DNA of 64,000 nucleotides. Source: JANQRZ01 sp965215165. Its GTDB lineage: Bacteria > Bacteroidota > Rhodothermia > Rhodothermales > JANQRZ01. The DNA lies in assembly GCA_965215165.1 (NCBI GenBank), contig CBDCCX010000006.1:1488001-1552000 (forward strand). Direction: 5' to 3'. Positions within the stretch are counted from its first letter, which is position 1; each line of letters opens with the position of its first letter. The position numbers and the translations under genes are program-made. Under the pieces are notes generated by a model that ran no database searches, was not told the origin of the DNA, and saw nothing but the letters and a program-made list of their open reading frames with translations. Shown one piece after another: positions 53,377 through 61,432 of the stretch.

Positions 53377-54324
53377 CTACAGCCGGGTCTCGATCCCGAC
53401 AAAGACCTCGACCGCGCGGAGGGCGTTTCGGGCGTACGGTGCGGTGAAGGCCTGCACGCTCAAGCCCGTCCCGCCGAACAGGACGAAGGTCGCACCCAGA
53501 CCGGCACGAACGACGCGCTGCTGCGGGAACGCCTCGGGCTGCACGCCCTCCGCCGCCGCTACGGGCTCCGGGGTCTGTATGGACCACGTCACGTCGAGCA
53601 GCCCTTGCACCAGCAGCCGATCGAAGAGCGTGTAGCCCGCTTCGAGCTTGGCTAGCAGCTCGTCGCTGTAGTCCACCTCGGCCCCGCCATTCGGGAGGCA
53701 CACCGCCTCGGCATCGTCGGACTCCGCCGGACAGTCGACGATGCGCGACAGGCCGAACACGCTCGTCCGGTGGCGATAGCCGAGGCCCGCCTGCGCGTAG
53801 GCCGGCAGCGGCCAGAAGCTCCGCCCGTAGGCGACCCCGAGTTGCCCGTCCACCTGCCCCGGCCCAACGGTTGGCGCGACGTTGCGCCGGTAGCCGAGCG
53901 GCACGGCGAGCGCGAGGTTCACCGCGAGCGCGTTCCGGTCGCCGCGCAGTCCCACGGCCTCCGCCAGCCCGAGCCGGAGTCCGAGGACGGCCGAGCCGAG
54001 GTCCGAGGTCTGCCGCTCGACGGCCGGGTCCGCGCCCCCGTCGCGGACGAAGAGGCGCTTGTAGGGGAGCGTCCCAAACAGGGATAGGCTCGGTGCCAGG
54101 CCGACCTCGCCGTAGAGGTAGCGGCTGCGGTCGCGGAACGGCGTGCCCTCCGTCGTGGAGTCGTAGGGGACGAGGTCGCCGCCGGCATCGTAGCGCTCGG
54201 AGGCGTTGGCGAAGCCCTGCGTGACCTTGAGGTACGCCCGGCCCGGCTCCTGCGTCCACGCCTGCCCGTGGGCGAGGGCAGGCACGAGCAAAACGGCGAG
54301 CACGGCAACCGTCCGGTTCAGCAT
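53377..54324 (-). CDS. Outer-membrane beta-barrel protein
   Basis: A 315-residue exported protein (signal peptide cut after AHG-Q). Many alternating strands such as GRAYLKVTQGFANASERYD, SRYLYGEVGLAPSLSLFGTLPYKRL, NALAVNLALAVPLGYRR, LPAYAQAGLGYRHRTSVFG, ending in a barrel strand (AVEVFVGIETRL). Two cysteines (DCPAE and VCLPN) may pair in a loop. It resembles the transporter-like barrels of Bacteroidota; no substrate can be named. Separated by 7 bp from the upstream DUF547 gene and probably cotranscribed. Confidence 0.75.
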   Translation of the reverse strand: MLNRTVAVLAVLLVPALAHGQAWTQEPGRAYLKVTQGFANASERYDAGGDLVPYDSTTEGTPFRDRSRYLYGEVGLAPSLSLFGTLPYKRLFVRDGGADPAVERQTSDLGSAVLGLRLGLAEAVGLRGDRNALAVNLALAVPLGYRRNVAPTVGPGQVDGQLGVAYGRSFWPLPAYAQAGLGYRHRTSVFGLSRIVDCPAESDDAEAVCLPNGGAEVDYSDELLAKLEAGYTLFDRLLVQGLLDVTWSIQTPEPVAAAEGVQPEAFPQQRVVRAGLGATFVLFGGTGLSVQAFTAPYARNALRAVEVFVGIETRL

Positions 54325-54331
54325 AACAAGA

Positions 54332-55195
54332 TCAGCGCGCTGCGTTGAGCGTCCAGTCGTAGGCGAAGCGGACGGCCGGCTGCGCCTTGATCTCAGCGGC
54401 CGTGCGGCCGCCGAGGAGGGTTCGCAGCCGCTCCGCGTCCGGCCGGCCCTCGTCGAGATAGCCCAGCAGATAGTCGCCCGCCGGCTCGGCGGCCGAGTCC
54501 CAGTCGGCGGCGAACCAGTCGAGCAGGCTCGACAGCACGGCGGCGTCCCCGTCGAAGCGGAGGTGGCTCGGGCTGTTGACGAAGTCGCGCATGGCCTCGT
54601 CCAGCTCGCCGTCTACGGTCTCGGGCGTGAACGCCTCGCCGCGCAGGCGCGGACACGAAACGGCCCCGCAGTTCAGCCCGACGTGAAGGCGCGGGTCGAG
54701 CTGGCTCGGCTGCATCGCCTCGAGCGCGGCCGGCCCGTCCTGCCGGCGGAGGATCACGTTCTCAATCTGATCGAGCGTCACGTCCATCCCCGCCACGCGC
54801 ACCGGCGTCTCGAAGAAGGCCTCGAACCCGTGGGCCTCGATGTTGCCCGGCGTCCCGGCGTCGAGCGCCCGCTCGACCAGCTTGAGGTTGTAGGCGTTCA
54901 TCCAGAAGCTCATCTTCTCCGCGTCCGTCCCGAGCGCGCCCGCGTCGAACGTCTCGATGGCCTCGGCGACCTCGGCGAACCGACTGCGGAGCGGACCGCC
55001 GACCCTCTCGTAGCGCACCAGCCCGTCGTCGGTGACGATCTCTCGGAGGAGGGCGCTCCACGCGTCTTCGTAGGACGCCTGCGTCGCGCCTTCCACCGAC
55101 GCCGTGGCGACGGCTCTAGCGTCCGGCGTGGCGTCCGGTGCCTCGGCACAGGCGACGAGAACGAGGAGCGAGAGAGCAGGAAGCAGCTTCAGCAT
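54332..55195 (-). CDS. DUF547 lipoprotein
   Basis: A 287-residue protein with signal peptide and lipobox (LLVLVACAE), then a DUF547 domain: YEDAWSALLREIVTDDGLVRYERV, KMSFWMNAYNLKLVERALD, LDQIENVILRR, PRLHVGLNCGAVSCPRLRGEAF, and LDEAMRDFVNSPSHLRFD. DUF547 proteins are papain-like in fold according to family descriptions; the Cys in NCGAVSCP and nearby His could be functional. Role unknown. Upstream neighbour of the beta-barrel gene. Confidence 0.9.
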   Translation of the reverse strand: MLKLLPALSLLVLVACAEAPDATPDARAVATASVEGATQASYEDAWSALLREIVTDDGLVRYERVGGPLRSRFAEVAEAIETFDAGALGTDAEKMSFWMNAYNLKLVERALDAGTPGNIEAHGFEAFFETPVRVAGMDVTLDQIENVILRRQDGPAALEAMQPSQLDPRLHVGLNCGAVSCPRLRGEAFTPETVDGELDEAMRDFVNSPSHLRFDGDAAVLSSLLDWFAADWDSAAEPAGDYLLGYLDEGRPDAERLRTLLGGRTAAEIKAQPAVRFAYDWTLNAAR

Positions 55196-55291
55196 AATGC
55201 CAGACGGTGTAAGTAGGGGCGTGGCCTCCCACGCCTAGGATGGGAAACGCCACGATACCGCCGAGCGGCCCCCGGCCTCTTCACAGACGTG

Positions 55292-55996
55292 TCACTTCAC
55301 CACGCCGGTCAGCCGGAGCGACTTCGCAGGCTGCGCCTCGTCGTCCGTCATCAACATGATGGCGTAGTCGAAATCGCCGTCCGCTAGGTCTCCGGGGAGT
55401 GCCACCTGAAGCTCCGCTAGGTCGCCGGCGAAGAGGGGCGTGTTCGGGTACAGGATCACTAAGCCCTCGGGAGTGCTCGTCGCGTCGGTGATGCGGACTG
55501 GCCGCGTGCCGGTGTGCTGCACCCGAAAGACGTGCGCCGCCTCCCGGCCCTTCGCCACCGTGCCGAGGTCGAAGGCGTCTGCGTCGAAGAGTAGGTGGCC
55601 CTGCGGGCGGCCCTCGGTGAGGACCTCGCGCTCGACCTCGCCGGTGATGTAGAGCGTCTCGGTGAGGCGCGCGCCGCCGGTTGCGGCCGCCACCCGGATC
55701 GACTTGCGGAACGGCCCCGGCCGGCCCTCGGAGTCGTAGGCGACCACGATCTCGCCCGTCGCGCCCGGCACAATCGGGTCAGTGGTGAACGACGGCGTCG
55801 TGCAGCCGCACGACGGCTCGACGGCCGTGAGTGTCAGCGCCGTGTCGCCCTCGTTCGTGAGGACGAACGTGTGGGTCGGCACCGCGCCCTCGGTCACGGC
55901 CCCGAAGTCGTGCGTCGTCGTCGCAAAGGCAAGCTGCGCCTCGGCGGGAGCGGCGAGGAGGACGAGCAGGGCAGCCGCCGCAAAGGTTTTCAGCAT
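55292..55996 (-). CDS. DUF1573 secreted protein (Ig-like ASH domains)
   Basis: A 234-residue exported protein: signal peptide cut after AEA-Q, then a DUF1573 unit FATTTHDFGAVTEGAVPTHTF with the conserved EPSCGCTTP cysteines, and a second Ig-like domain (DLGTVAKGREAAHVFRVQHTG). DUF1573 proteins are abundant in Bacteroidota, surface or periplasmic, role unknown. It lies 27 bp after the E1 gene on the same strand and may be cotranscribed with it. Confidence 0.88.
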   Translation of the reverse strand: MLKTFAAAALLVLLAAPAEAQLAFATTTHDFGAVTEGAVPTHTFVLTNEGDTALTLTAVEPSCGCTTPSFTTDPIVPGATGEIVVAYDSEGRPGPFRKSIRVAAATGGARLTETLYITGEVEREVLTEGRPQGHLLFDADAFDLGTVAKGREAAHVFRVQHTGTRPVRITDATSTPEGLVILYPNTPLFAGDLAELQVALPGDLADGDFDYAIMLMTDDEAQPAKSLRLTGVVK

Positions 55997-56023
55997 GGCA
56001 CCGAGTCGCTAGTGACCGAGTCG

Positions 56024-58150
56024 CTAGTAGGCCAGGACGGCCCGCGCGCCCTCGATCACGTCGGCGTCCTGCGGGAGCACAGCGCGTTCGAGCGGGTCGG
56101 CGAAGGGGATGTAGGTGAACGCGCCCGCGACGCGCTTCACCGGCGCGTCGAGGTGCTCGAAGGTCTTGTCCGCGATCTGCGCGGCGATTTCGGAGCCGAA
56201 GCCGCCGAACTCGTGGTCCTCGTAGAGCACGAGCGCCCGGTTGGTCTTCACCACCGAGGCCAGGATCGTCTCCACGTCGAGCGGCATCATCGTGCGGATG
56301 TCGATCACCTCGACGCTCGCGCCCTCCTTCTCGAGTGCCTTCGCCGCGTTCATCGCCTTATAGACCATCGCGCCGTAGGTGACGATCGTCAGGTCGGTGC
56401 CTGGGCGGACAGTGCGGGCCTGGCCGAACGGGACGAGGTAGTCGGCGTCGGGCTCCGGGCTGCGCGCCGGGCCTTGCCGGTAGAGCGACTTGTGCTCGAG
56501 GAAGATGACCGGGTCGTTGAGCCGGATCGCCGTTTTGAGCAGGCCCTTTGCGTCGGCGGCCGTGCTCGGCATCGCCACCTTGAGGCCGGGGAAGTGGGCG
56601 AAGATGGACTCGATGTTCTGGCTGTGGCACAAGCCGCCGTGGATGTAGCCGCCGCACGGCACGCGGATCACGACGGGGGCCTCCCAGGCGTTGTTCGAGC
56701 GGTAGCGGAACGGCGCGAGCTGGTTGCGGATGGCCTGCATCGCCGGCCAGATGTAGTCGGCGAACTGGATCTCGACGACCGGCTTGTAGCCGGCTGCGGC
56801 CAGCCCGACGGCGCTGCCGACGATCGAGTGCTCGGCCAGCGGCGCGTTGAAGCAGCGGTCGGCCCCGTGCTTGGCCGTCAGGCCGCGCGTGGCGGTGAAG
56901 ACGCCGCCCTTGCCGCCGCCGACGTCCTCGCCGTAGACCAGCACGCGCTCGTCGCGGTCCATCTCCTCGTCGAGCGCGTGGTTGATCGCGTCCACGATCA
57001 CGACCAGCTCGCCGCTCGGCTCGGAGGCTTCGTAGGCCAGCTCCGGCGGGGTCTCGTCGTAGACATGCTCGAGCGCCGTCGCCGGGTCGGGGTCGGCCTG
57101 CTCGGCGGCCCAGACGGCGGCCTCGTCGACCTCCACCTGCACCTCCTTGCGCAGCGCCTCGACCTCGTCCTCGGTCATCACGCCCGCCTCGACAAGCCGG
57201 GCGGCGAGCTTCGGAATCGGGTCGCGCGTGCGGTCCGTCTCGAGGTCTTCGGCGACGCGGTACTTGTCGTGGCTGTCGGACGACGAGTGCGGCAGCAGGC
57301 GGACCACGTCCGCGACGAGGGCCACCGGACCGTTGCCGGCGCGGAGGTGCTCGACGGCCGCCTTGCAGACGGCCCAGGTGGTGAAGAAGTCCGTCGCGTC
57401 GTAGCTCGCGCGGGCGAGGCCCGCATAGCCAGCGGTGATGTTGTGGATGTTGGCCCCGGCCGTCTGCTCGGCAATCGGGACGGAGATGGCGAACTTGTTG
57501 TCTTGAACGTGGAACAGCGCGGGAGCGCCCGCCCGAGCGCTCCAGTTGAGCGCCTCATGAAAGGCCCCCTGGCTGGTGGCCCCATCGCCGGACGAGATGT
57601 AGGTGACCGCGTCGTCGCCGCGCCGCTGGCTGGCGAGGGCGAACCCGACGCCGGGCATGTACTGCGCCCCGACCGACGAGGACGTGGTCATGATGTTGAG
57701 CTCGCGGTGGCCGAAGTGCTCGGACATCTGCCGCCCGCCGGACGAGACGTCGTCGGCCTTCGCCATGTGGGCGAGCATCGTCTCGCGCGCCGTCATCCCG
57801 AGCGTGAGCGTCATGGCGAGGTCGCGGTAGTACATGCAGAACCAGTCGTGCCCCCCCTTGAGGTGCATCCCGAGGCCGACCTGCGCGGCCTCGTGCCCGG
57901 ACGCGCCGATGTGGAAGAAGCCCTTGCCCTGCTTGAGGAGGGTGAGCATCTTCTCGTCGAGCCGCCGCGAGAGCATCATCGTGCGGAGCGCCTGCTTCAG
58001 CTCGGTCGGCTCGAAGTCGCTCGGCCCGACGGGCGTCACGTCGAGGTCGCCCTCGTAGGCGGCGAGGGTGGCCTGGCTGCTGGCCCCCTTGCCATTGGCG
58101 CGGCGGGCGGGGGCTTTGGCGCGGGTCTTCTTCTGCGTCTTCGTGCTCAT
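56024..58150 (-). CDS. Thiamine-dependent dehydrogenase E1, fused alpha and beta subunits
   Basis: A 708-residue fusion of the E1 alpha (about 40-380) and E1 beta (about 390-705) subunits of a 2-oxoacid dehydrogenase complex (branched-chain or pyruvate type). The alpha half has the thiamine diphosphate motif GDGATSQGAFHEALNW ending VQDNKFA, and SSSDSHDKYR, the phosphorylation-loop-like region. The beta half has VYGEDVGGGKGGVF, PLAEHSIVGSAVGLAAAGYKPVVEIQFADYIWPAMQ, GGYIHGGLCHSQN and LEHKSLYR. The ATG at 58148-58150 follows a TATATTCC box (58184-58191). The N-terminal 45 residues are basic and low-complexity, a possible E2-binding extension. It would act with a lipoylated E2, which depends on LipB. 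An upstream start extension was rejected. Confidence 0.93.
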   Translation of the reverse strand: MSTKTQKKTRAKAPARRANGKGASSQATLAAYEGDLDVTPVGPSDFEPTELKQALRTMMLSRRLDEKMLTLLKQGKGFFHIGASGHEAAQVGLGMHLKGGHDWFCMYYRDLAMTLTLGMTARETMLAHMAKADDVSSGGRQMSEHFGHRELNIMTTSSSVGAQYMPGVGFALASQRRGDDAVTYISSGDGATSQGAFHEALNWSARAGAPALFHVQDNKFAISVPIAEQTAGANIHNITAGYAGLARASYDATDFFTTWAVCKAAVEHLRAGNGPVALVADVVRLLPHSSSDSHDKYRVAEDLETDRTRDPIPKLAARLVEAGVMTEDEVEALRKEVQVEVDEAAVWAAEQADPDPATALEHVYDETPPELAYEASEPSGELVVIVDAINHALDEEMDRDERVLVYGEDVGGGKGGVFTATRGLTAKHGADRCFNAPLAEHSIVGSAVGLAAAGYKPVVEIQFADYIWPAMQAIRNQLAPFRYRSNNAWEAPVVIRVPCGGYIHGGLCHSQNIESIFAHFPGLKVAMPSTAADAKGLLKTAIRLNDPVIFLEHKSLYRQGPARSPEPDADYLVPFGQARTVRPGTDLTIVTYGAMVYKAMNAAKALEKEGASVEVIDIRTMMPLDVETILASVVKTNRALVLYEDHEFGGFGSEIAAQIADKTFEHLDAPVKRVAGAFTYIPFADPLERAVLPQDADVIEGARAVLAY

Positions 58151-58410
58151 GCGTCTAGTTTCGGCGAAGGGAACAGGGGACCGGGAATATACACGGGACC
58201 CACTCCGGCGGAGGCTGAAAACGTGAGGCACCGTGGGAGACTCCGTGGGGCGGGGCTCAGCGCGGCCGTCGGGACCCGTGCGAAAATTGTGGTCCGAACT
58301 AATTCACAGGCGCGGCCGGAAACTTCCCGTCGGCTCGCGTGCTTTGAGCGCCGCCTTCCACCCGGCGCTCGCCGACCCTCTCCCCCGTCTGGCCCCCTCG
58401 GTCCTCTACG

Positions 58411-58728
58411 ATGAGCACATTCGATTCCTCGTCTTCCGCCTCCGACGCCGCCGACTTCGGCGCATCCCGCGCCCACCCGAGCGTCTCGAAGGCGCAGTGG
58501 GCGAACTTCGCCGCCGCCAAGCTGCGGGAGGGTTACCGCCTCGTCCAGAGCCCGAGCGGTGCCAGCTACCGGTTCCACAAGGCCGGCTTCCCGCTCCAGC
58601 CGTGCGCGCCCCACGCCGCCCGCAAGCTCCTCGAGATGGGCCTGCTCCGCGTGGCGAAGACCGACCTGCGCGGCACGCACTACGCCCTCCGCCCCGCCTT
58701 CCAGCCCGAGGCCGGCCCCGAGGCGTAG
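58411..58728 (+). CDS. Small orphan protein
   Basis: A 105-residue protein: a Ser/Asp-rich N-terminus (STFDSSSSASDAADFG), then a compact domain AQWANFAAAKLREGYRLVQSPSGASYRFHKAGFPLQPCAPHAARKLLEMGLL with a winged-helix feel ending in GTHYALRPAF. Not recognised. Divergent from the E1 gene and convergent with the PhoR-like kinase; a nested palindrome separates them. Codon use supports it being real. Confidence 0.6.
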   Translation: MSTFDSSSSASDAADFGASRAHPSVSKAQWANFAAAKLREGYRLVQSPSGASYRFHKAGFPLQPCAPHAARKLLEMGLLRVAKTDLRGTHYALRPAFQPEAGPEA

Positions 58729-58730
58729 GC

Positions 58731-58776
58731 GGCTGGGCTGGGCGACCGAGGGATCCCTCTGCTGTCCAGCCCAGCC
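58731..58776. terminator. Nested palindrome between convergent genes (likely bidirectional terminator)
   Basis: Outer perfect 11-bp arms GGCTGGGCTGG (58731-58741) and CCAGCCCAGCC (58766-58776) enclose a perfect 12-bp palindrome GAGGGATCCCTC (58748-58759). It sits between convergent genes ending at 58728 and 58798. No U-tract on either side, so termination is inferred from position and symmetry. Confidence 0.5.
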
Positions 58777-58797
58777 TGGTGTCACCGCTCCTTCATC

Positions 58798-60327
58798 TCA
58801 CAGCACGTCGTCGCCGAAGGCGTCGGTGACGAGGGAGCGGTACTCGTCGACCGACTCGGCGAGCGGGAGCTCGAACCAGAAGCGCGTGCCGCGCCCGGCG
58901 GTGCTCTCGACGTGGATGGCCTCGCCGTGGGCCTGCAAGATCTGCTTGACGATCGACAGGCCGAGGCCGGTGCCGCCCTCCTTGCGGCTGCGCGCCGTGT
59001 CGACCCGGTAGAAACGCTCGAAGACGCGGTCGAGGTGGTCCTCGGCGATGCCGCGGCCGGTGTCGACGACCTCGACGCGGACCTTGTCGCGGTGGCGGCG
59101 CATCCGGCACTTGACGCTGCCGGCCTCGGTGTAGGAGATCGCGTTGTCGATCAGGTTGGTGAGCACCTGGCGGAGGCGGCTGCGGTCGGCCCACACCTCG
59201 GCCGGGCGGTTGTCGAAGGCGAGGTCGAGGCCCTTGTCCTCGGCCTTGGGCTCGAGCATCTCGCCGATCTCCTCGATCAGGCCCTGGAGGTCGAACACCT
59301 CGGGGCGGATCAGGTCCTCGCGGTACTCGAGCTTGGCGATCTCGATCAGGTCGCCGAAGAGGTTGTTGAGGCGCTGGAGGTTGAGCAGTCCTTTGGCGGC
59401 GTACTTGTGGCGCTGCTCGGCCGGCAGGTCGGCGTCGAGCGCCTCGAGGTAGCCGCCGACGGCGAAGATGGGGTTCTTGACCTCGTGGCTGACGTTGCCG
59501 ATGAACTCGTTCTGGATGCGGGCCACGCGCTGGAGCTCGCTGATGTCCTGCCGGAAGCGCTCGGCCATCGAGTTGAGGCTGCCGGCCAGGTCCTGGATCT
59601 CGGCGGCGCGGGTGCGGACGACGATCTCGCGGTCGAGGTCGCCCTCGTTGATGCGGCGGGCGTTGCCGGAGATGGCCCGGAGCGGGCGGGTGACCTGGAG
59701 CGCGGCGATCCACGCGCCGATCAGCGCGAGCGCGAGCGCGAGCGACAGCCCGATGATGAGCGTCGCCTGCATCCTCTGGAGGACGGTCAGCAGCGGCGGC
59801 GCGGGCTGGCCGAGGCGGACGACGTAGCCCGAGACCGGGCTGTAGTGGGCGACGTAGAGCGTCGGCTCGCTGTGGCCCTCGTCGGTGCGCTCGTCGTAGC
59901 CGAGGCCGGTGCGGAGGGCCTGCTTCACCTCGGGCTGGTCGAGGAAGGTGCGGTCGGTGAGCACGCGGCCGTCGGTCATCTCCCAGACGAGCGAGTCGGC
60001 CGTGGCTACGCCGATCCGGTAGGGCGTGACGGTGCTGGTCCGGCGGACGGTCTCGACGAGCGCCTCGGGGTCGTCGGCCGTCTCGAGCTGGGCCGCCACG
60101 GTGCGGGCTTGAACGCGAAGCGTCTCGCGCGCGGCGTCCTGGATCTGCCCCCGCAGCACGATGAACGCGTAGAGCCCGACCACGGCGACCGCCGTGCCGA
60201 CGAACAGCGCGAACGTCAGCATCATCCACGTCTGCGTCGAGGCGCGGCGCGGGAGGAGGAGGCTTTGGAGGTCTTGGAGACGGCTTGCCACAGCCTTGCG
60301 CGTTTCGCTTCGGCAGATCGGGGGCAT
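58798..60327 (-). CDS. PhoR-like sensor histidine kinase
   Basis: A 509-residue kinase: N-terminal span (MMLTFALFVGTAVAVVGLYAFIV), a periplasmic sensor domain (about 60-190), a second span (TLIIGLSLALALALIGAWIAAL), HAMP (VTRPLRAISGNARRINEGDL), HisKA with FIGNVSHEVKNPIFAVGGYLEAL, N box (NLIDNAISYTEAG), DTGRGIAEDHLDRVFERFYRVD, and GGTGLGLSIVKQI. Its response regulator is encoded directly upstream (77-nt spacer). The ATG at 60325-60327 follows a pyrimidine-rich leader; the frame stays open upstream without coding character. Confidence 0.93.
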   Translation of the reverse strand: MPPICRSETRKAVASRLQDLQSLLLPRRASTQTWMMLTFALFVGTAVAVVGLYAFIVLRGQIQDAARETLRVQARTVAAQLETADDPEALVETVRRTSTVTPYRIGVATADSLVWEMTDGRVLTDRTFLDQPEVKQALRTGLGYDERTDEGHSEPTLYVAHYSPVSGYVVRLGQPAPPLLTVLQRMQATLIIGLSLALALALIGAWIAALQVTRPLRAISGNARRINEGDLDREIVVRTRAAEIQDLAGSLNSMAERFRQDISELQRVARIQNEFIGNVSHEVKNPIFAVGGYLEALDADLPAEQRHKYAAKGLLNLQRLNNLFGDLIEIAKLEYREDLIRPEVFDLQGLIEEIGEMLEPKAEDKGLDLAFDNRPAEVWADRSRLRQVLTNLIDNAISYTEAGSVKCRMRRHRDKVRVEVVDTGRGIAEDHLDRVFERFYRVDTARSRKEGGTGLGLSIVKQILQAHGEAIHVESTAGRGTRFWFELPLAESVDEYRSLVTDAFGDDVL

Positions 60328-60404
60328 CGTGAGGATAGAGAAGGGGAGATAGAGAAGGGAAGATAGAAGATGGATTTCTATCCTCGATGCTCTCTCCTCT
60401 GTCC

Positions 60405-61118
60405 TCAGGCTTCCTCCTCCTCCGGCTCCTCCTCGACGAAGCGGTAGCCGACGCCGCGGACGGTCTGGATGTGCTTGGCGAAGTCGCCGAGCTTCTCGCG
60501 GAGGTTCTTGATGTGGGCGTCGACGGTGCGCTCGGTGACCATCATGGCGTCCTTCCAAATGGTCTCGAGGAGCTGCTGCCGGGTGAAGGCCTTGCGCGGG
60601 TGGCGGACGAGGTAGCGCAGCAGCTCGAACTCGGTCAGCGTCAGGCCGAGGTCCTCGCCGCTGAGGGTCGCCCGGTACTCGTCCTCGTAGATCATTAGGT
60701 CGTTGACCGTGAGGATGTGGCTCTCCTCGGTGCCCGAGCGGCGGAGCACGGCGCGCGCGTTCGCGAGGACGACCTGGGGACTGACGGGCTTGGTCAGGTA
60801 GGCGTCGCCGCCGGCCATGAGGCCCTCGATCTGGTCTTCCTCCTCGACCTTCGCCGTCAGGAAGAGGATCGGGATCATCTCGGTCTCGACCCGTCCGCGC
60901 AGCCGGCGGGCCACCTCGAAGCCGTCGAGGCCGGGCAGCATCACGTCGAGCACCACGAGGTCGATGTCCGGGGTCACTTGCTCGAGGGCGGCCTCGCCGT
61001 CGTGCGCCGTGAGCACGTTGAAGCCTTCCTGGCGCAGGAAGTGACTGATGATTTCGACGACGTCCTCCTCGTCGTCGACGACGAGGATGGTGATTTCGGA
61101 GGGCGTGAGAGTAGCCAT
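60405..61118 (-). CDS. PhoB/OmpR-type response regulator
   Basis: A 237-residue regulator with a receiver domain (acidic pair Asp15-Asp16, phospho-acceptor Asp58 in LVVLDVMLPGLDG, Lys in the TKP motif) and a C-terminal winged helix (LTLTEFELLRYLVRHPRKAFTRQQLLETIW, RTVDAHIKNLREKLGD, VRGVGYRF). It ends in an acidic tail EEEPEEEEA. Partner of the downstream PhoR-like kinase; the target genes cannot be inferred here. ATG 61116-61118 chosen over a long upstream extension. Confidence 0.95.
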   Translation of the reverse strand: MATLTPSEITILVVDDEEDVVEIISHFLRQEGFNVLTAHDGEAALEQVTPDIDLVVLDVMLPGLDGFEVARRLRGRVETEMIPILFLTAKVEEEDQIEGLMAGGDAYLTKPVSPQVVLANARAVLRRSGTEESHILTVNDLMIYEDEYRATLSGEDLGLTLTEFELLRYLVRHPRKAFTRQQLLETIWKDAMMVTERTVDAHIKNLREKLGDFAKHIQTVRGVGYRFVEEEPEEEEA

Positions 61119-61267
61119 GGCTGCAGAAGTGGGGTGATCGGGCGGAGGCTGAAATAATACGCCGCCGCTACCTTCCCGTTCATCTAAAAAGCACAGGGAT
61201 ACGGGGGAAGCTGAAACGAGCGCCGTCGTGCCCACGCTTCCCGGCGACTTTCGCCGACCGCCCGCGC
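61119..61267. other. Response-regulator leader
   Basis: No gene seen. On the minus strand a TATTATTTC box (61151-61159) lies 32 nt before the regulator ATG and may be its -7 element, without a TTG partner. Confidence 0.35.
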
Positions 61268-61420
61268 TCACCGGCCGCGTATCCGCTCGATGGCCGCGAC
61301 GGCCTGGGCCACCCCGTCCTCACTGCCGATCGCCTGCCCGGCACCGCGCAACCCCCGCCCTAGCGCGAGGTAGGGCTGCACGTCCCCGCGCGACCCGATC
61401 GTGAGGATGAGGATGTTCAC
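61268..61420 (-). pseudogene. Internally deleted UGT-type glycosyltransferase remnant
   Basis: A 50-codon frame (GTG 61418-61420 to TGA 61268-61270), beginning VNILILTIGSRGDVQPYLAL with GRGLRGAGQ: the N-terminal acceptor motif of the sterol-glucosyltransferase-like (GT1/MGT) family, normally about 400-430 residues. It jumps directly to GSEDGVAQAVAAIERIR, which looks like the C-terminal end of the same family. So about 370 codons seem to have been removed in frame. It begins 12 nt after the stop of the RlpA-like gene, on the same strand, and is probably the decayed last gene of that operon. Assignment rests on two short motifs. Confidence 0.6.
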
Positions 61421-61432
61421 CGTCGGCCCTCG

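Noticed and set aside
55595..58414. 939-codon open frame antisense to the E1 gene
   Set aside because: Codon-bias shadow; the minus-strand E1 fusion has complete family motifs. The same applies to the long antisense frames over fusA (2660-4708) and ftsH (6044-7324).
58201..61160. Shared 14-mer TTTCAGCCTCCGCC upstream of the E1 and response-regulator genes as a common operator
   Set aside because: A 14-bp match is expected by chance several times in 64 kb of GC-rich DNA, and its position relative to the proposed -7 boxes differs.
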